Positions 27,392 to 37,207 of a stretch of DNA of 64,000 bases are shown here, in pieces. A program made the position numbers and the translations under genes. The stretch is from assembly GCA_015057025.1 (NCBI GenBank), contig SVFD01000002.1, positions 62,001-126,000 on the forward strand. The letters run 5' to 3'. The first letter of the stretch is position 1, and each line of letters opens with the position of its first letter. The notes under the pieces were generated by a model, which saw only the letters and a list, made by a program, of their open reading frames with translations, was not told the DNA's origin and did no database searches. The stretch is from Lachnospiraceae bacterium (GTDB lineage Bacteria > Bacillota > Clostridia > Lachnospirales > Lachnospiraceae).

Positions 27392-29037
27392 TTCGATTAA
27401 GTCAGTTAAAGATTCAACCCGGACAAGAAAATAAATTAATGCAAGCTGTTGCAAAGGCATTGTCTGTTCGTGAAGAAGATATAATTCAACTGAATATTAT
27501 AAAAAAGTCTCTGGATGCCCGTAAAAAACCGGAATTATTTTGGATATATACTGTGGATGCAGAGTTAAAAGCTTCTGTAAATTTTAAAAGAATTTTTAAG
27601 AATAAAAATGCGAGTTCTGCACCGGAATTAAAGAAATATCAGATTCCGAAATGCGGCAAAGTTAAGTTGGAGTGTCAGCCTGTGGTGATAGGTATGGGTC
27701 CGGCCGGACTTTTTTGTGCATATTTATTGGCAAAACGAGGATTTAAGCCGATTGTTGTTGAACAGGGAAATGATGTTGATAGAAGAATTCGTGATGTAGA
27801 AGATTTTTGGCAGGGAAAGCCGTTGAAGCCTGATTCAAATGTACAATTTGGCGAGGGTGGTGCCGGAACCTTTTCGGATGGTAAATTAAATACAGGCGTA
27901 AAAGATAAAGACGGAAGAAATAGGGCTGTATTGGAAATCTTCCATCAGCATGGAGCAAAAGAAGATATTTTATATGATGGAAAACCCCATATCGGCACGG
28001 ATGTACTTGCAACAATAGTAAAAAGTATGCGGGAAGAAATTATTGCCCAGGGCGGTCAAGTTATGTTCGCACATAAATTTGTCGGATATGAAAGTGTATC
28101 GGAATCATCGAATGCATTGAAACGGGTTATGATTCAGAACTTAGAAGATGAATCAATTATCAGTATTGCTACTGATATTCTTGTTCTTGCAATTGGTCAT
28201 AGCGCAAGAGATACTTATGAAATGTTGTACGAGAATGCATTGCCGATGGAACCGAAGCCTTTTGCGGTGGGAGTTCGTGTGGAACATTCACAGGATTATA
28301 TTAATCGTACTCAATACGGAGAGGATTACAATTCACATTATTCCAACGCATTGCCGGCATCTCCTTATAAACTGACAGCAAGGGCAGAAGATGGCAGAGG
28401 AGTATACTCTTTCTGCATGTGTCCCGGGGGCTTTGTGGTAAATGCATCTTCAGAAAAAGGGCATCTTGCGGTAAACGGTATGAGTTACAGTGGTCGGAAC
28501 GGGGAGCATGCAGACAGTGCCATTGTGGTAGCTGTAGATGAAAAAGATTACGGAAGTAATCATGTCTTGGCAGGAATGCATTTTCAGAGAGAATTGGAAA
28601 GGAAAGCGTATGAACTTTGTGATGGTAAGATTCCGGTTCAGTTTTATAACAATTTCAAGGAAAATGTTAAGGATAAAACAAGCACGGCGAGAACAGAGTA
28701 TTTTAGCGAGAATAACCATTCCATAAAAGGTCAATATGCCTTCGGCAATGTAAATGAAATCTTTCCGTATGCAATTTCAAAGGCAATCGTGGATGGTATG
28801 GAACAGTTCGATAAAACAATTCCGGGCTTTGCAAGTATAAATCCCTTGCTTTGCGGTGTGGAAAGCAGAACTTCAGCACCGGTGCGTATTTTAAGAGATG
28901 AATCCTTTCAGTCCGATGTACGAGGTATTTATCCCTGCGGAGAAGGAGCAGGATATGCGGGCGGTATTACTTCTGCAGCGATGGATGGCATGAAAGTGGC
29001 TGAAAGTATTATTGTTCAATATTGCCCCAAATTATAG
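27388..29037 (+). CDS. FAD-dependent dehydrogenase, COG2509 type
   Basis: 549 aa. An N-terminal ~85-residue domain (VREEDIIQLNIIKKSLDARKK) precedes a Rossmann FAD domain with VIGMGPAGLFCAYLLAKRG, NVQFGEGGAGTFSDGKLNTG, and a C-terminal YPCGEGAGYAGGITSAAMDG. These are the signs of the uncharacterised COG2509 family, common in Clostridia. It shares ATGA with the preceding flavoprotein, so the two are translationally coupled; a joint redox role is inferred. Substrate unknown. Confidence 0.88.
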   Translation: MIRLSQLKIQPGQENKLMQAVAKALSVREEDIIQLNIIKKSLDARKKPELFWIYTVDAELKASVNFKRIFKNKNASSAPELKKYQIPKCGKVKLECQPVVIGMGPAGLFCAYLLAKRGFKPIVVEQGNDVDRRIRDVEDFWQGKPLKPDSNVQFGEGGAGTFSDGKLNTGVKDKDGRNRAVLEIFHQHGAKEDILYDGKPHIGTDVLATIVKSMREEIIAQGGQVMFAHKFVGYESVSESSNALKRVMIQNLEDESIISIATDILVLAIGHSARDTYEMLYENALPMEPKPFAVGVRVEHSQDYINRTQYGEDYNSHYSNALPASPYKLTARAEDGRGVYSFCMCPGGFVVNASSEKGHLAVNGMSYSGRNGEHADSAIVVAVDEKDYGSNHVLAGMHFQRELERKAYELCDGKIPVQFYNNFKENVKDKTSTARTEYFSENNHSIKGQYAFGNVNEIFPYAISKAIVDGMEQFDKTIPGFASINPLLCGVESRTSAPVRILRDESFQSDVRGIYPCGEGAGYAGGITSAAMDGMKVAESIIVQYCPKL

Positions 29038-29102
29038 ACATTAAAGTGATTTTGGAGTAAAATATATTATTTGGTAAAGTGTTTTTGTTTTATATGTATG
29101 AA

Positions 29103-29131
29103 GTAACATTTTTGGATTGATATGTTATAGT
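29103..29131 (+). promoter_or_regulatory. candidate sigma-A promoter for proB
   Basis: GTAACA (29103-29108), 17 bases, TATAGT (29126-29131) with TG one base before it (extended -10). The start site would lie near 29138, giving a leader of about 36 bases before proB. Confidence 0.45.
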
Positions 29132-29173
29132 AAAAATGAAAAAATACAGGATGTATTTAATTCAGGAGGAGTA

Positions 29174-30034
29174 ATGGAAACATTAAGAGAAGCAATTAAA
29201 GATAAGAAACGTGTCGTTGTAAAAATCGGTTCTTCATCTTTACAGCACCCTGAAACGGGAGATTTGGATTACAATAAGATGGAGGTTCTTGTAAGGGAGC
29301 TTTGTAATATCCGAAACAGTGGTAAGGATGTGGTTTTGGTAAGTTCCGGTGCTATTTCCGTAGGAAAGAAATCCGTGCATCTTGAGAATGACAAGTCAGG
29401 AAAGGTTTCCGTAAAACAGGCATGCGCGGCAATCGGCCAGGCAAAGCTTATGATGATTTATCAGAAGTTTTTTGCAGAATACAATCAGGTAACGGCACAG
29501 GTTCTTATGACTAAGGATACGATTACCAATACCGTAAATCGAGTAAATGCACACAATACATTTTCGGAACTTTTGGAACTTGGTGTAATTCCTGTTGTAA
29601 ATGAAAACGATACGATTTCTACCTACGAAATTAAGTTTGGTGATAACGATACCCTGTCAGCGATTGTTGCAGCTTTGATTGATGCGGATTTGTTGATTCT
29701 TTTATCTGATATTGACGGTTTATATACAGATAATCCGAGAAACAATCCGGATGCAAAGTTTATTGAAGTGGTAGAAGAACTCAATGATGATATCATGCAT
29801 ATGGGTAAAAAAGAAACAGGCAGTAATGTAGGTACCGGTGGTATGAACACTAAGCTTCAGGCTGCGAAAATTGCCACAAGTGCAGGCTGTGATATGATTA
29901 TTGCCAACAGTTCAGATATACATATTCTTCATAGAATTATGGATGGCAGAAACTTCGGTACTTTGTTTAAGGCAAACAGGGATGAAGATTTTTATTTGGC
30001 AGATTATATTATGGATATGAAAGAAGATGCCTAA
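29174..30034 (+). CDS. proB: glutamate 5-kinase, short form without PUA domain
   Basis: 286 aa from the ATG at 29174 after AGGAGGAG; an in-frame ATG at 29117 precedes the predicted transcription start and is rejected. It phosphorylates glutamate in the first step of proline synthesis. The amino acid kinase fold is complete: VVVKIGSSSL, VSSGAISVG, NENDTIS, FGDNDTLSAIVA, LLSDIDGLYT and GTGGMNTKLQAA. Escherichia coli ProB (367 aa) carries an extra C-terminal PUA domain that is absent here; Asp110-type feedback sites cannot be judged. proA lies three genes downstream. Confidence 0.94.
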   Translation: METLREAIKDKKRVVVKIGSSSLQHPETGDLDYNKMEVLVRELCNIRNSGKDVVLVSSGAISVGKKSVHLENDKSGKVSVKQACAAIGQAKLMMIYQKFFAEYNQVTAQVLMTKDTITNTVNRVNAHNTFSELLELGVIPVVNENDTISTYEIKFGDNDTLSAIVAALIDADLLILLSDIDGLYTDNPRNNPDAKFIEVVEELNDDIMHMGKKETGSNVGTGGMNTKLQAAKIATSAGCDMIIANSSDIHILHRIMDGRNFGTLFKANRDEDFYLADYIMDMKEDA

Positions 30035-30099
30035 AAGTAGGATAGAAATAATTTATAAATTTAGATACAGATATTAAGCAGTAAAGCAGAGGTTTTATT

Positions 30100-30339
30100 A
30101 TGGCTACAATGGAAGAAAAAATTGCACGTATCAACGAGTTATATCATAAATCCCAGACAGAAGAGGGACTTACCACTGAAGAAAAGGAAGAACAGCAGAA
30201 GTTGCGTGCAGATTATGTAGCAAGTGTGCGTGCGGCACTTCGCGGACAACTTGATAATATTGATATCGAAGAAAAAGACGGTTCGGTTACAAATCTTGGT
30301 GAGAAGTTTGGGCAAAATCAGAACGGGACGCTAAATTAG
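30100..30339 (+). CDS. DUF896 (YnzC family) small helical protein
   Basis: 79 aa. EKIARINELYHKSQTEEGLT followed by EEQQKLRADYVASVRAALRGQL is the DUF896/YnzC signature, a short three-helix bundle of unknown function common in Firmicutes. A CAGAGG-type site precedes the ATG. It sits between proB and the folate cyclo-ligase gene on the same strand with short gaps. Confidence 0.88.
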   Translation: MATMEEKIARINELYHKSQTEEGLTTEEKEEQQKLRADYVASVRAALRGQLDNIDIEEKDGSVTNLGEKFGQNQNGTLN

Positions 30340-30374
30340 TTTAGATTGATATAAATGATTTTACGGGAGGCCTT

Positions 30375-30989
30375 ATGGATATTCTTTCACAGAAAAAAGA
30401 ACTTCGTAAAGAAGCAAAATTATATCGTAAAAGTTTATCCGAAAAGGACCGACTGGATAAGTCAAGTACTATCATGGGTAATCTTAAGGCATTAAAGGAA
30501 TTTCAGAAGGCGGAAGTTATTTTAATGTATGCATCCTTGCCGGATGAGGTTGAGACTTTAAGTCTTATAGATGAACTTTTACAAGAAGGTAAGAAAGATG
30601 TCTATTGTCCTGTAACGCAAGATGATGAGATGGATTTTTACAAGATTTCATCTGTGGATGATTTAAAAGAAGGCAATTTTCATGTGCTTGAGCCGGAGCC
30701 TTTGGAAGAAAAAGTCTTAGAACTGCAGAAAGATGTTGCCTACTGTATGCTCATGCCGGGGCTTATGTTTGATAAAACAGGCAATCGTTTAGGTTACGGT
30801 AAAGGATATTATGATAAGTATCTTGCGAGAGTTACTGAGAATGTGAGTCTTACAACGATTGCATTATCTTATGAAGCAATGGTAAAAGATAAAATTCCGG
30901 CGGAAGATACGGATTGGTGTGCAAATTATGTTGTGACAGAAAAAAGATTTTATAATAAATATTTTCGAAGGAGTGAATATAATGAATGA
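30375..30989 (+). CDS. 5-formyltetrahydrofolate cyclo-ligase
   Basis: 204 aa. It returns 5-formyl-THF to methenyl-THF with ATP. N-terminal KKELRKEAKLYRKSLS and the C-terminal GLMFDKTGNRLGYGKGYYDKYL (substrate and ATP site) are clear. This links to fhs and folD at 7.8-10.4 kb. GGGAGG precedes the ATG by six bases. Its 3' end overlaps the next gene by eight bases. Confidence 0.93.
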   Translation: MDILSQKKELRKEAKLYRKSLSEKDRLDKSSTIMGNLKALKEFQKAEVILMYASLPDEVETLSLIDELLQEGKKDVYCPVTQDDEMDFYKISSVDDLKEGNFHVLEPEPLEEKVLELQKDVAYCMLMPGLMFDKTGNRLGYGKGYYDKYLARVTENVSLTTIALSYEAMVKDKIPAEDTDWCANYVVTEKRFYNKYFRRSEYNE

Positions 30990-32103
30990 TAAAAATATAA
31001 GATTGAGTTATTTTCTTTTAGTATACCTTGGGGCGGCTGTTTTACTTGTTGTTGCATTTAAACTATCCTATACTCCCGGTAGTTTTGTGTTATTATTTCA
31101 ATTTTTAAAATATTTACTTTTAATATTTTTTTGTACATTGCCGATAAGCCTTGTTTGGTTAAAAAAACAAAAGCAGAAGATAGAAAATAGGAAAATCGAA
31201 GAAAATCAGTTTATGCTTAGAGAGACAGATGATGTTGAAAATGCAGATACACTGAAAGAAAGCGAAGAGAAGAAAAATCCTTTTGAGTATACTCCGCCCG
31301 CAAATACGAATAAAATCGACTTGAATTTTGGTACGGTTGTGGTTTGGATTATCGGTGGTGCATTAGCCGTGTTTTTACTTTTTAAGGTCTGGGATTGCGT
31401 TCTTGATTTGATACAAGGTCCGGAACAAATTGTATTATCGGATGCGGCCTATTTGAAAGAAACGCAAACTACAGGAAGAAACGGCAGGAGGCGAACAAGA
31501 GTCCATTATTTCTTGGAAGGATTATCGATAGATGGCACAGTGTATGCTTTTGAAATCAATGGTGTCGAAAAAAGCCTTGCTACAACTATAAATAATCAGA
31601 ATCCGACTATTGTATGTTATATGTATCCTAACACGATGTCATTGGTACAGGTTGATATCTATACGGATGAAGGTGTTATCACATTACCAAAGGGAAAAGA
31701 ACCGCGGGAAAATCCCAAAACGGGCGAGAAATATACGGATACAGAGTTAGACAGTGCATTTAAAACGGAATTTAAGGAATTCGATTTTGAAAAATTATTC
31801 TTTGAAAAAGTGAGTGAGCATACCGGTAAACTTTTATATGAAGTAATGGATGATGTTGCCTGGTGCTATGATGATGAGAAAGAGGATGGTTTTTACTTTT
31901 ATCTGAAGGATGAAAATGACGATAATTATCCTCTGTATAAAATGAATATGGATGCATTGGATGAAGAACTTGGCTTAAATAGTACACAGAACCGCATCAT
32001 TGTATTTCGTGGAAATGTTGCTATGGTAGTAATTTATAATATAAATACAGAAAGGGTTGAGAATATTCGTGTATTCGAGTGTTCAGCCCTGTCAGTTGAA
32101 TAA
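30982..32103 (+). CDS. unknown membrane protein
   Basis: 373 aa from the ATG at 30982 (AAGGAG six bases before the ORF's in-frame GTG at 30973, so the GTG is too close to serve). Two membrane helices at the N-terminus (about 7-28 and 34-54), a charged linker, a third helix (about 115-137), then a soluble domain with [17 protein letters not shown] and a C-terminal part rich in Asp/Glu. I do not recognise a family. It overlaps the cyclo-ligase gene and is followed by proA, so it looks like an added member of the pro operon. Confidence 0.6.
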   Translation: MNDKNIRLSYFLLVYLGAAVLLVVAFKLSYTPGSFVLLFQFLKYLLLIFFCTLPISLVWLKKQKQKIENRKIEENQFMLRETDDVENADTLKESEEKKNPFEYTPPANTNKIDLNFGTVVVWIIGGALAVFLLFKVWDCVLDLIQGPEQIVLSDAAYLKETQTTGRNGRRRTRVHYFLEGLSIDGTVYAFEINGVEKSLATTINNQNPTIVCYMYPNTMSLVQVDIYTDEGVITLPKGKEPRENPKTGEKYTDTELDSAFKTEFKEFDFEKLFFEKVSEHTGKLLYEVMDDVAWCYDDEKEDGFYFYLKDENDDNYPLYKMNMDALDEELGLNSTQNRIIVFRGNVAMVVIYNINTERVENIRVFECSALSVE

Positions 32104-32119
32104 AAACGGAGGAAAAACC

Positions 32120-33361
32120 ATGTATCTTGAACAATTAGGACAAAAAGCATCTGCCGCTAAATATGAAGTGCAACTTTTATCAACAGAAAATAAAAACAAT
32201 GCATTAAAAGCTGTAGCTGATGCATTAATTTCTAATACAGATTTTATTATAAAAGAAAATGCCATTGATTTAAAAAATGGTGAAGAGAATGGGATGCATC
32301 CCGGTCTCATTGACAGACTTCGTCTGACACCGGAACGTATTAAGGCAATGGCAGAAGGTATTTTGCAGATTATTGATTTGGAAGATCCTGTAGGTGAGGT
32401 TTTGGAGACAACAATTAGACCTAACGGTATGGAAATCAGTAAAGTACGCGTACCTATGGGTGTTATCGGCATCATTTATGAATCAAGACCGAACGTGACT
32501 GCGGATGCTTTTGCATTATGCTTTAAAACCGGAAATGCAGTTATCTTAAAAGGCGGCAAGGATGCCATCAACTCAAATAAAGCGATTACGGATACTATTC
32601 GCAGTGCGTTGAAAGAAGTTGGTGTAACTGAAGATGCCATTCTTTTGATTGAGAAAACGGATCGTGAAGCCACAACTGCTTTTATGAAGTTGAATAAATA
32701 TGTGGATGTTTTGATTCCAAGAGGCGGTGCGGGACTGATTCGTGCAGTTGTTGAAAATAGTACCATTCCCGTTATTGAGACAGGTACCGGAAATTGTCAT
32801 GTTTATGTGGATGAATATGCAGATTTTAAGAAAGCATTGGATATTATTTACAATGCTAAAACCCAGAGAATCGGAGTGTGTAACGCTTGCGAATCTTTAG
32901 TTATCCATGATAAAATTAAAGGCGAGTTTTTACCGCTTTTAGCTGAAAAACTAGCACCGGCTAATGTGGAAATCCGAAGTGATGCTGCTGCTAAAGAAAT
33001 CTTAAAAGACAGTGTAACCGCAACGGAAGAAGACTTTTATAAGGAATATTTGGATTATATTATTTCTATTAAGACAGTCGGCAGCGTGGAAGAAGCGATT
33101 GACCACATTAATGAACACAATACAGGACATTCTGATTGTATTATTTCTGAAAATGCCGGGAATATTGCCAAATTCCAGAAGAGCGTGGACGCAGCTTGTG
33201 TATATGCCAATGTTTCTACCCGTTTTACCGATGGATTTGAGTTTGGTTTTGGTGCGGAAATCGGTATCAGCACCCAGAAACTTCACGCCAGAGGACCTAT
33301 GGGCTTGAAAGAACTGACTTCTTACAAGTATTTAATTTGCGGTAATGGACAGATTCGTTAG
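32120..33361 (+). CDS. proA: glutamate-5-semialdehyde dehydrogenase
   Basis: 413 aa from the ATG at 32120 (GGAGG nine bases before); an in-frame upstream ATG at 32057 lies inside the previous gene. It reduces glutamyl-5-phosphate with NADPH, the second step of proline synthesis. The catalytic Cys254 lies in [12 protein letters not shown]; other marks are [29 protein letters not shown] and the C-terminal [14 protein letters not shown]. Length is standard. It is separated from proB by three genes, unusual since the two are most often adjacent. Confidence 0.96.
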   Translation: MYLEQLGQKASAAKYEVQLLSTENKNNALKAVADALISNTDFIIKENAIDLKNGEENGMHPGLIDRLRLTPERIKAMAEGILQIIDLEDPVGEVLETTIRPNGMEISKVRVPMGVIGIIYESRPNVTADAFALCFKTGNAVILKGGKDAINSNKAITDTIRSALKEVGVTEDAILLIEKTDREATTAFMKLNKYVDVLIPRGGAGLIRAVVENSTIPVIETGTGNCHVYVDEYADFKKALDIIYNAKTQRIGVCNACESLVIHDKIKGEFLPLLAEKLAPANVEIRSDAAAKEILKDSVTATEEDFYKEYLDYIISIKTVGSVEEAIDHINEHNTGHSDCIISENAGNIAKFQKSVDAACVYANVSTRFTDGFEFGFGAEIGISTQKLHARGPMGLKELTSYKYLICGNGQIR

Positions 33362-33403
33362 CAGTTTTGATATTGAACGTTCATAATAAGGAGAAGAAGA
33401 GCA

Positions 33404-33865
33404 ATGAATGATTTTCTTGGTGAAATATTTGGATGCATATTGCTGTTATTGTGTTTCTTAGCATGTGTATTTTGTGTTTTTTATGCTTTGTATAAAATTG
33501 TTGTAGGAGATTGCCAAGAAGGTTACATTGATGAAATTCGATACGAGGGACGAAGAAGAGGCGGCATACATATATTTGGTATATACATTAAAACCAATAT
33601 TAATTTTCAGGAAACCAGACTTTGGGCATTAGAGAGCTTCACTTCAACATGGGTATACAGACGTAAATGGGAGCGATTAAAAAGAAAATATGTAGGTAAA
33701 AAAGTACATATTTATATTAATCCAAAGAACCCTTATTCCCGCACCATAACACGAGAACTTAGTTGGAGACTAATTCTTCCTATTAGTTTGGCGGCTGTCT
33801 TATTATTTGTACTATTGATGATTTTTGGAATTGATTTGTTGATGAATATAATCGCAATATTTTAG
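33404..33865 (+). CDS. small membrane protein, DUF3592-like
   Basis: 153 aa with a membrane helix at each end (about 7-32 and 124-150). The segment between is basic and ends in GKKVHIYINPKNPYSRT, like the 'YnPkNP' strand of DUF3592 proteins, which is a tentative link. Function unknown. AAGGAG lies 11 bases before the ATG. No terminator is visible between proA and this gene. Confidence 0.6.
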   Translation: MNDFLGEIFGCILLLLCFLACVFCVFYALYKIVVGDCQEGYIDEIRYEGRRRGGIHIFGIYIKTNINFQETRLWALESFTSTWVYRRKWERLKRKYVGKKVHIYINPKNPYSRTITRELSWRLILPISLAAVLLFVLLMIFGIDLLMNIIAIF

Positions 33866-33957
33866 ATGTATTGAAAAACGTAAAACAATGAAATGTATTT
33901 GTAATAAATATTTATTCATTTTAAATTTATAATTGTTATTAAAGATTGGAAACAAAT

Positions 33958-35400
33958 ATGTACTCAAATTTAGACAAAACAAAAATTGGTGCCGGTTTGT
34001 CCGATTTGGACGAGCTTGCGCGTCAGAAAGCTTACATAGAGGAAGCAAAAGACCTTGTAGCTAAAATAGCCGAAGAGAAAGGCAGTCCTTTGACCTGTCA
34101 TGTGGCAACTTTTGGTTGTCAGATGAATGCAAGAGATAGCGAAAAACTGCTTGGTATTCTGATTGAGGCAGGTTATCAGCCTATAGAGACGGAAGATGCG
34201 GACTTGGTTGTGTATAATACCTGTACCGTCCGCGACAACGCAAATCAGAAGGTTTACGGCCGCTTAGGCGTGTTAAACGGCAAGAAAAAGAAGAATCCTT
34301 TGATGAAGATAGCCCTTTGCGGTTGTATGACCCAAGAACCATCTGCTGTGGAGAAAATTAAGACAAGTTATCCCTTTGTGGATTTGATTTTCGGAACACA
34401 TAATATTTTTACCTTTGCGGAACTTCTTTGTAAGATGCTGAAAGCGGATAAGCGTATCGAAAGCATTTGGCAGGATACTACACAAATTGTGGAAGATTTG
34501 CCCATCGAGCGTAAATTCAAATATAAAACCGGCGTAAACATTATGTTTGGTTGCAATAACTTCTGTTCCTATTGCATCGTGCCTTATGTGCGCGGGCGGG
34601 AGCGAAGCCGTGCGCCGGAAGAAATTATCGAGGAAATCAAGAAACAGGTGGTCGACGGCGTAATTGAAGTCATGCTTCTTGGCCAGAATGTAAATTCCTA
34701 CGGTAAAAACTTAGATAACCCCATCTCTTTTGCAGAACTTTTAAGAAGAGTAGAAGAAATTGAAGGATTGCAGCGGATACGTTTTATGACTTCCCATCCA
34801 AAGGACTTATCGGATGAGTTGATTGAGGTGATGAAGCATTCCAAGAAGATTTGCAGGCATTTACATTTGCCCCTGCAGTCCGGAAGTACAAGAATTTTAA
34901 AAGCAATGAACCGTAAATACACGAAGGAACAGTATTTGGAGCTTGCTTTAAAAATACGTCGTGAGATTCCTGATATTGCCATTACCACTGATATTATCGT
35001 AGGGTTCCCCGGCGAAACCAAGGAAGACATTGATGAAACTCTGGATGTCATCCGTAAGGTAAAATACGACAATGCTTTTACATTCCAGTATTCAAAGCGC
35101 ACCGGTACGCCGGCTGCGGCAATGGAGAACCAATGTAGCGCAGAGTTTGTAAAGGAACAGTTTGACAGGGTTTTAAGTGAGGTACAGCTTAATGCAAGAA
35201 ACCAAGTGGCATTGTGGGAGGGGAAAATCATGGATGCCTTGGTGGAAGAGATGAACGAGCATGACAGTACTTTGGTAACAGGTCGATTGTCTAATAATAC
35301 CATTGTACATTTTCCGGGAGATGAAAGTCTTATCGGAAAGATTGTGCCGGTACGTCTACGCGCCTGCAAGGGATTCTATTACATAGGAGAGCTTGTTTAA
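33958..35400 (+). CDS. miaB: tRNA-2-methylthio-N6-dimethylallyladenosine synthase
   Basis: 480 aa. A radical-SAM methylthiotransferase acting on i6A37 of tRNA; its substrate is made by MiaA, encoded at 48.3 kb. N-terminal UPF0004 domain with the Cys of TFGCQMNARD, NTCTVRDNA and ALCGCM; radical-SAM triad Cys199-x3-Cys203-x2-Cys206 (GCNNFCSYC); C-terminal TRAM domain. I chose the ATG at 33958; a TTG at 33946 is in frame but poorly placed. The ribosome site (GGAAAC) is weak. A TATAAT at 33928-33933 may be a -10 box. Confidence 0.95.
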   Translation: MYSNLDKTKIGAGLSDLDELARQKAYIEEAKDLVAKIAEEKGSPLTCHVATFGCQMNARDSEKLLGILIEAGYQPIETEDADLVVYNTCTVRDNANQKVYGRLGVLNGKKKKNPLMKIALCGCMTQEPSAVEKIKTSYPFVDLIFGTHNIFTFAELLCKMLKADKRIESIWQDTTQIVEDLPIERKFKYKTGVNIMFGCNNFCSYCIVPYVRGRERSRAPEEIIEEIKKQVVDGVIEVMLLGQNVNSYGKNLDNPISFAELLRRVEEIEGLQRIRFMTSHPKDLSDELIEVMKHSKKICRHLHLPLQSGSTRILKAMNRKYTKEQYLELALKIRREIPDIAITTDIIVGFPGETKEDIDETLDVIRKVKYDNAFTFQYSKRTGTPAAAMENQCSAEFVKEQFDRVLSEVQLNARNQVALWEGKIMDALVEEMNEHDSTLVTGRLSNNTIVHFPGDESLIGKIVPVRLRACKGFYYIGELV

Positions 35401-35401
35401 A

Positions 35402-37114
35402 ATGGAAAAGTTAAAACCGAAGTTGTTTTCAGTCATGAAAACCTACACAAAAGAACAGTTTATTAAGGACGTGATTTCAGGTATTGTGGTTGCAATTGTA
35501 GCCCTGCCCTTATCCATCGCCCTTGCCATTGCATCAGGAGTTGGCCCTGAGCAGGGTATTTACACTGCAATCATCGCAGGATTCTTAATTTCCTTCTTTG
35601 GCGGAAGCCGTGTACAGATTGCAGGTCCTACAGCTGCATTTGCAACCATTGTTGCAGGTATTGCACTGCAGGAAAACGGTATGTGCAAGTTGTTCTGGGC
35701 AACCATTATTGCGGGTGTTTTATTGATTTTAATGGGTCTTTTAAAATTCGGCAGTCTCATTAAATTCATTCCCTATACCATTACCACAGGTTTTACCGCG
35801 GGTATCGCAGTAACCATTGCGGTTGGTCAGTTAAAAGATTTCTTTGGACTTACTTATCCGGAGGGACTTGTTTTAATCGAAACCGTAGAAAAAGGTGAGG
35901 CAGTAGTTGAGCATATCAATACATTCAACTGGCAGGCATTTCTGGTTGGTATGATTTGTCTTGCAATCTTGATTGTATGGCCTATTATTTGGAATAAGGT
36001 TGCCAAAGCTACTGATAAGTCAAATAAAGCCATAAAAGCTATCGTAAAAGTATTCGTAAGCATTCCCGGTTCCTTAATCGCCGTAGTTGTAGGCGTGCTT
36101 ATGGTAAAATTAGGCAATATGAACGTTAAGACCATCGGAGATTTATATACGATTTCCAACAGTTTGCCGAAGTTTGTAATGCCTACATTTGATTTACAGT
36201 TAATCAAGGGAATTATTCCCGATGCTTTTACCATTGCAATTTTAGCAGCGATTGAATCTCTTTTATCCTGTGTAGTTGCAGACAGTATGGTTAACTCTAA
36301 GCATCGTTCCAATATGGAATTGGTGGCACAGGGTATTGGTAATATAGGTTCATCCCTTTTTGGCGGTATCCCCGCAACAGGCGCCATTGCCAGAACTGCT
36401 GCCAACGTAAAGAGTGGCGGTAGAACCCCTATCGCAGGTATGGTTCATGCGATTGTATTGCTTTTAATCCTTGTGGTATTAATGCCTTATGCAAGCTGGA
36501 TTCCCATGCCTACCATCGCAGCAATCCTTCTTCAGGTAGCTTACAATATGTCAGGCTGGAGAGAAATCGTAACTTTGTTAAAATCTGCCCCTAAGAGCGA
36601 TATTTTAGTACTTTTGGTTACTTTCTTTTTAACCGTAATCTTCGACCTTGTAGTGGCAATCGAAGTTGGTATGGTACTTGCGGCAATTCTTTTTATGAAG
36701 AGAATGAGCGATGTAACCGATGTGCAGTCGTGGAAGTATATTGATGATGAAAACGACAAAGACAGCATTGACTTAAAAGTGGTGCCCGCAAACACTCGTG
36801 TGTACGAATTAAGCGGTCCTTTGTTCTTCGGTGTTGCGGATAAAATTATGAACATTTCCCTGGACGGTGATCATAATTGCCTTGTACTTCGTATGAGAAG
36901 TGTAAATGCAATTGATGCCACCGCAATGCGTAACCTGGATAAAATCCGTCACGCTTGCAAGAAGAAAGGTATGACCTTGATTTTATCCCATGTAAATGAA
37001 CAGCCTATGAATGTCATGAAGAAATCAGGCTTTTATGATAAGGTTGGTGCCGAGAACTTCTGTGCGCACATTGATGATGCGTTAAAGAGAGCAGAAAGCT
37101 TGGCTGAAAAATAA
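35402..37114 (+). CDS. SulP-family anion transporter with STAS domain
   Basis: 570 aa from the ATG at 35402, one base after the miaB stop, with AGGAGA at 35385-35390. About twelve membrane segments (DVISGIVVAIVALPLSIALAIASG, GGSRVQIAGPTAAFATIVAG, GGIPATGAIARTAANV) are followed by a STAS domain (about 440-565: VPANTRVYELSGPLFFGVADKI, VNAIDATAMRNLDKI). SulP members carry sulfate, bicarbonate or other anions; the substrate cannot be told. Its base use is GC-richer than the genes at 40-41 kb. Confidence 0.88.
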   Translation: MEKLKPKLFSVMKTYTKEQFIKDVISGIVVAIVALPLSIALAIASGVGPEQGIYTAIIAGFLISFFGGSRVQIAGPTAAFATIVAGIALQENGMCKLFWATIIAGVLLILMGLLKFGSLIKFIPYTITTGFTAGIAVTIAVGQLKDFFGLTYPEGLVLIETVEKGEAVVEHINTFNWQAFLVGMICLAILIVWPIIWNKVAKATDKSNKAIKAIVKVFVSIPGSLIAVVVGVLMVKLGNMNVKTIGDLYTISNSLPKFVMPTFDLQLIKGIIPDAFTIAILAAIESLLSCVVADSMVNSKHRSNMELVAQGIGNIGSSLFGGIPATGAIARTAANVKSGGRTPIAGMVHAIVLLLILVVLMPYASWIPMPTIAAILLQVAYNMSGWREIVTLLKSAPKSDILVLLVTFFLTVIFDLVVAIEVGMVLAAILFMKRMSDVTDVQSWKYIDDENDKDSIDLKVVPANTRVYELSGPLFFGVADKIMNISLDGDHNCLVLRMRSVNAIDATAMRNLDKIRHACKKKGMTLILSHVNEQPMNVMKKSGFYDKVGAENFCAHIDDALKRAESLAEK

Positions 37115-37125
37115 AATATTTCCGT

Positions 37126-37158
37126 GGAAGTACGCATATTTTTATGTGCGTACTTTCC
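37126..37158 (+). other. hairpin between sulP and mutS
   Basis: AAGTACGCA (37128-37136) pairs perfectly with TGCGTACTT (37147-37155). The stem extends by GG/CC past a one-base bulge, with a T-rich loop. No T-tract follows, so it is not a clear terminator; it may be a processing or attenuation structure in the mutS leader. Confidence 0.5.
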
Positions 37159-37207
37159 GTGGTTATTTGTAGAAGAAGTAAATTCCAAGAAACAGGAGAG
37201 AAGACAC

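Noticed and set aside
29038-29173. T-box or other amino-acid leader before proB
   Set aside because: The leader after the likely promoter is about 36 bases; no T-box sequence or terminator/antiterminator pair is seen.
34698-35369. 223-aa minus-strand frame opposite miaB
   Set aside because: miaB is certain on the + strand; the frame is open through its codon bias only and shows no domain.
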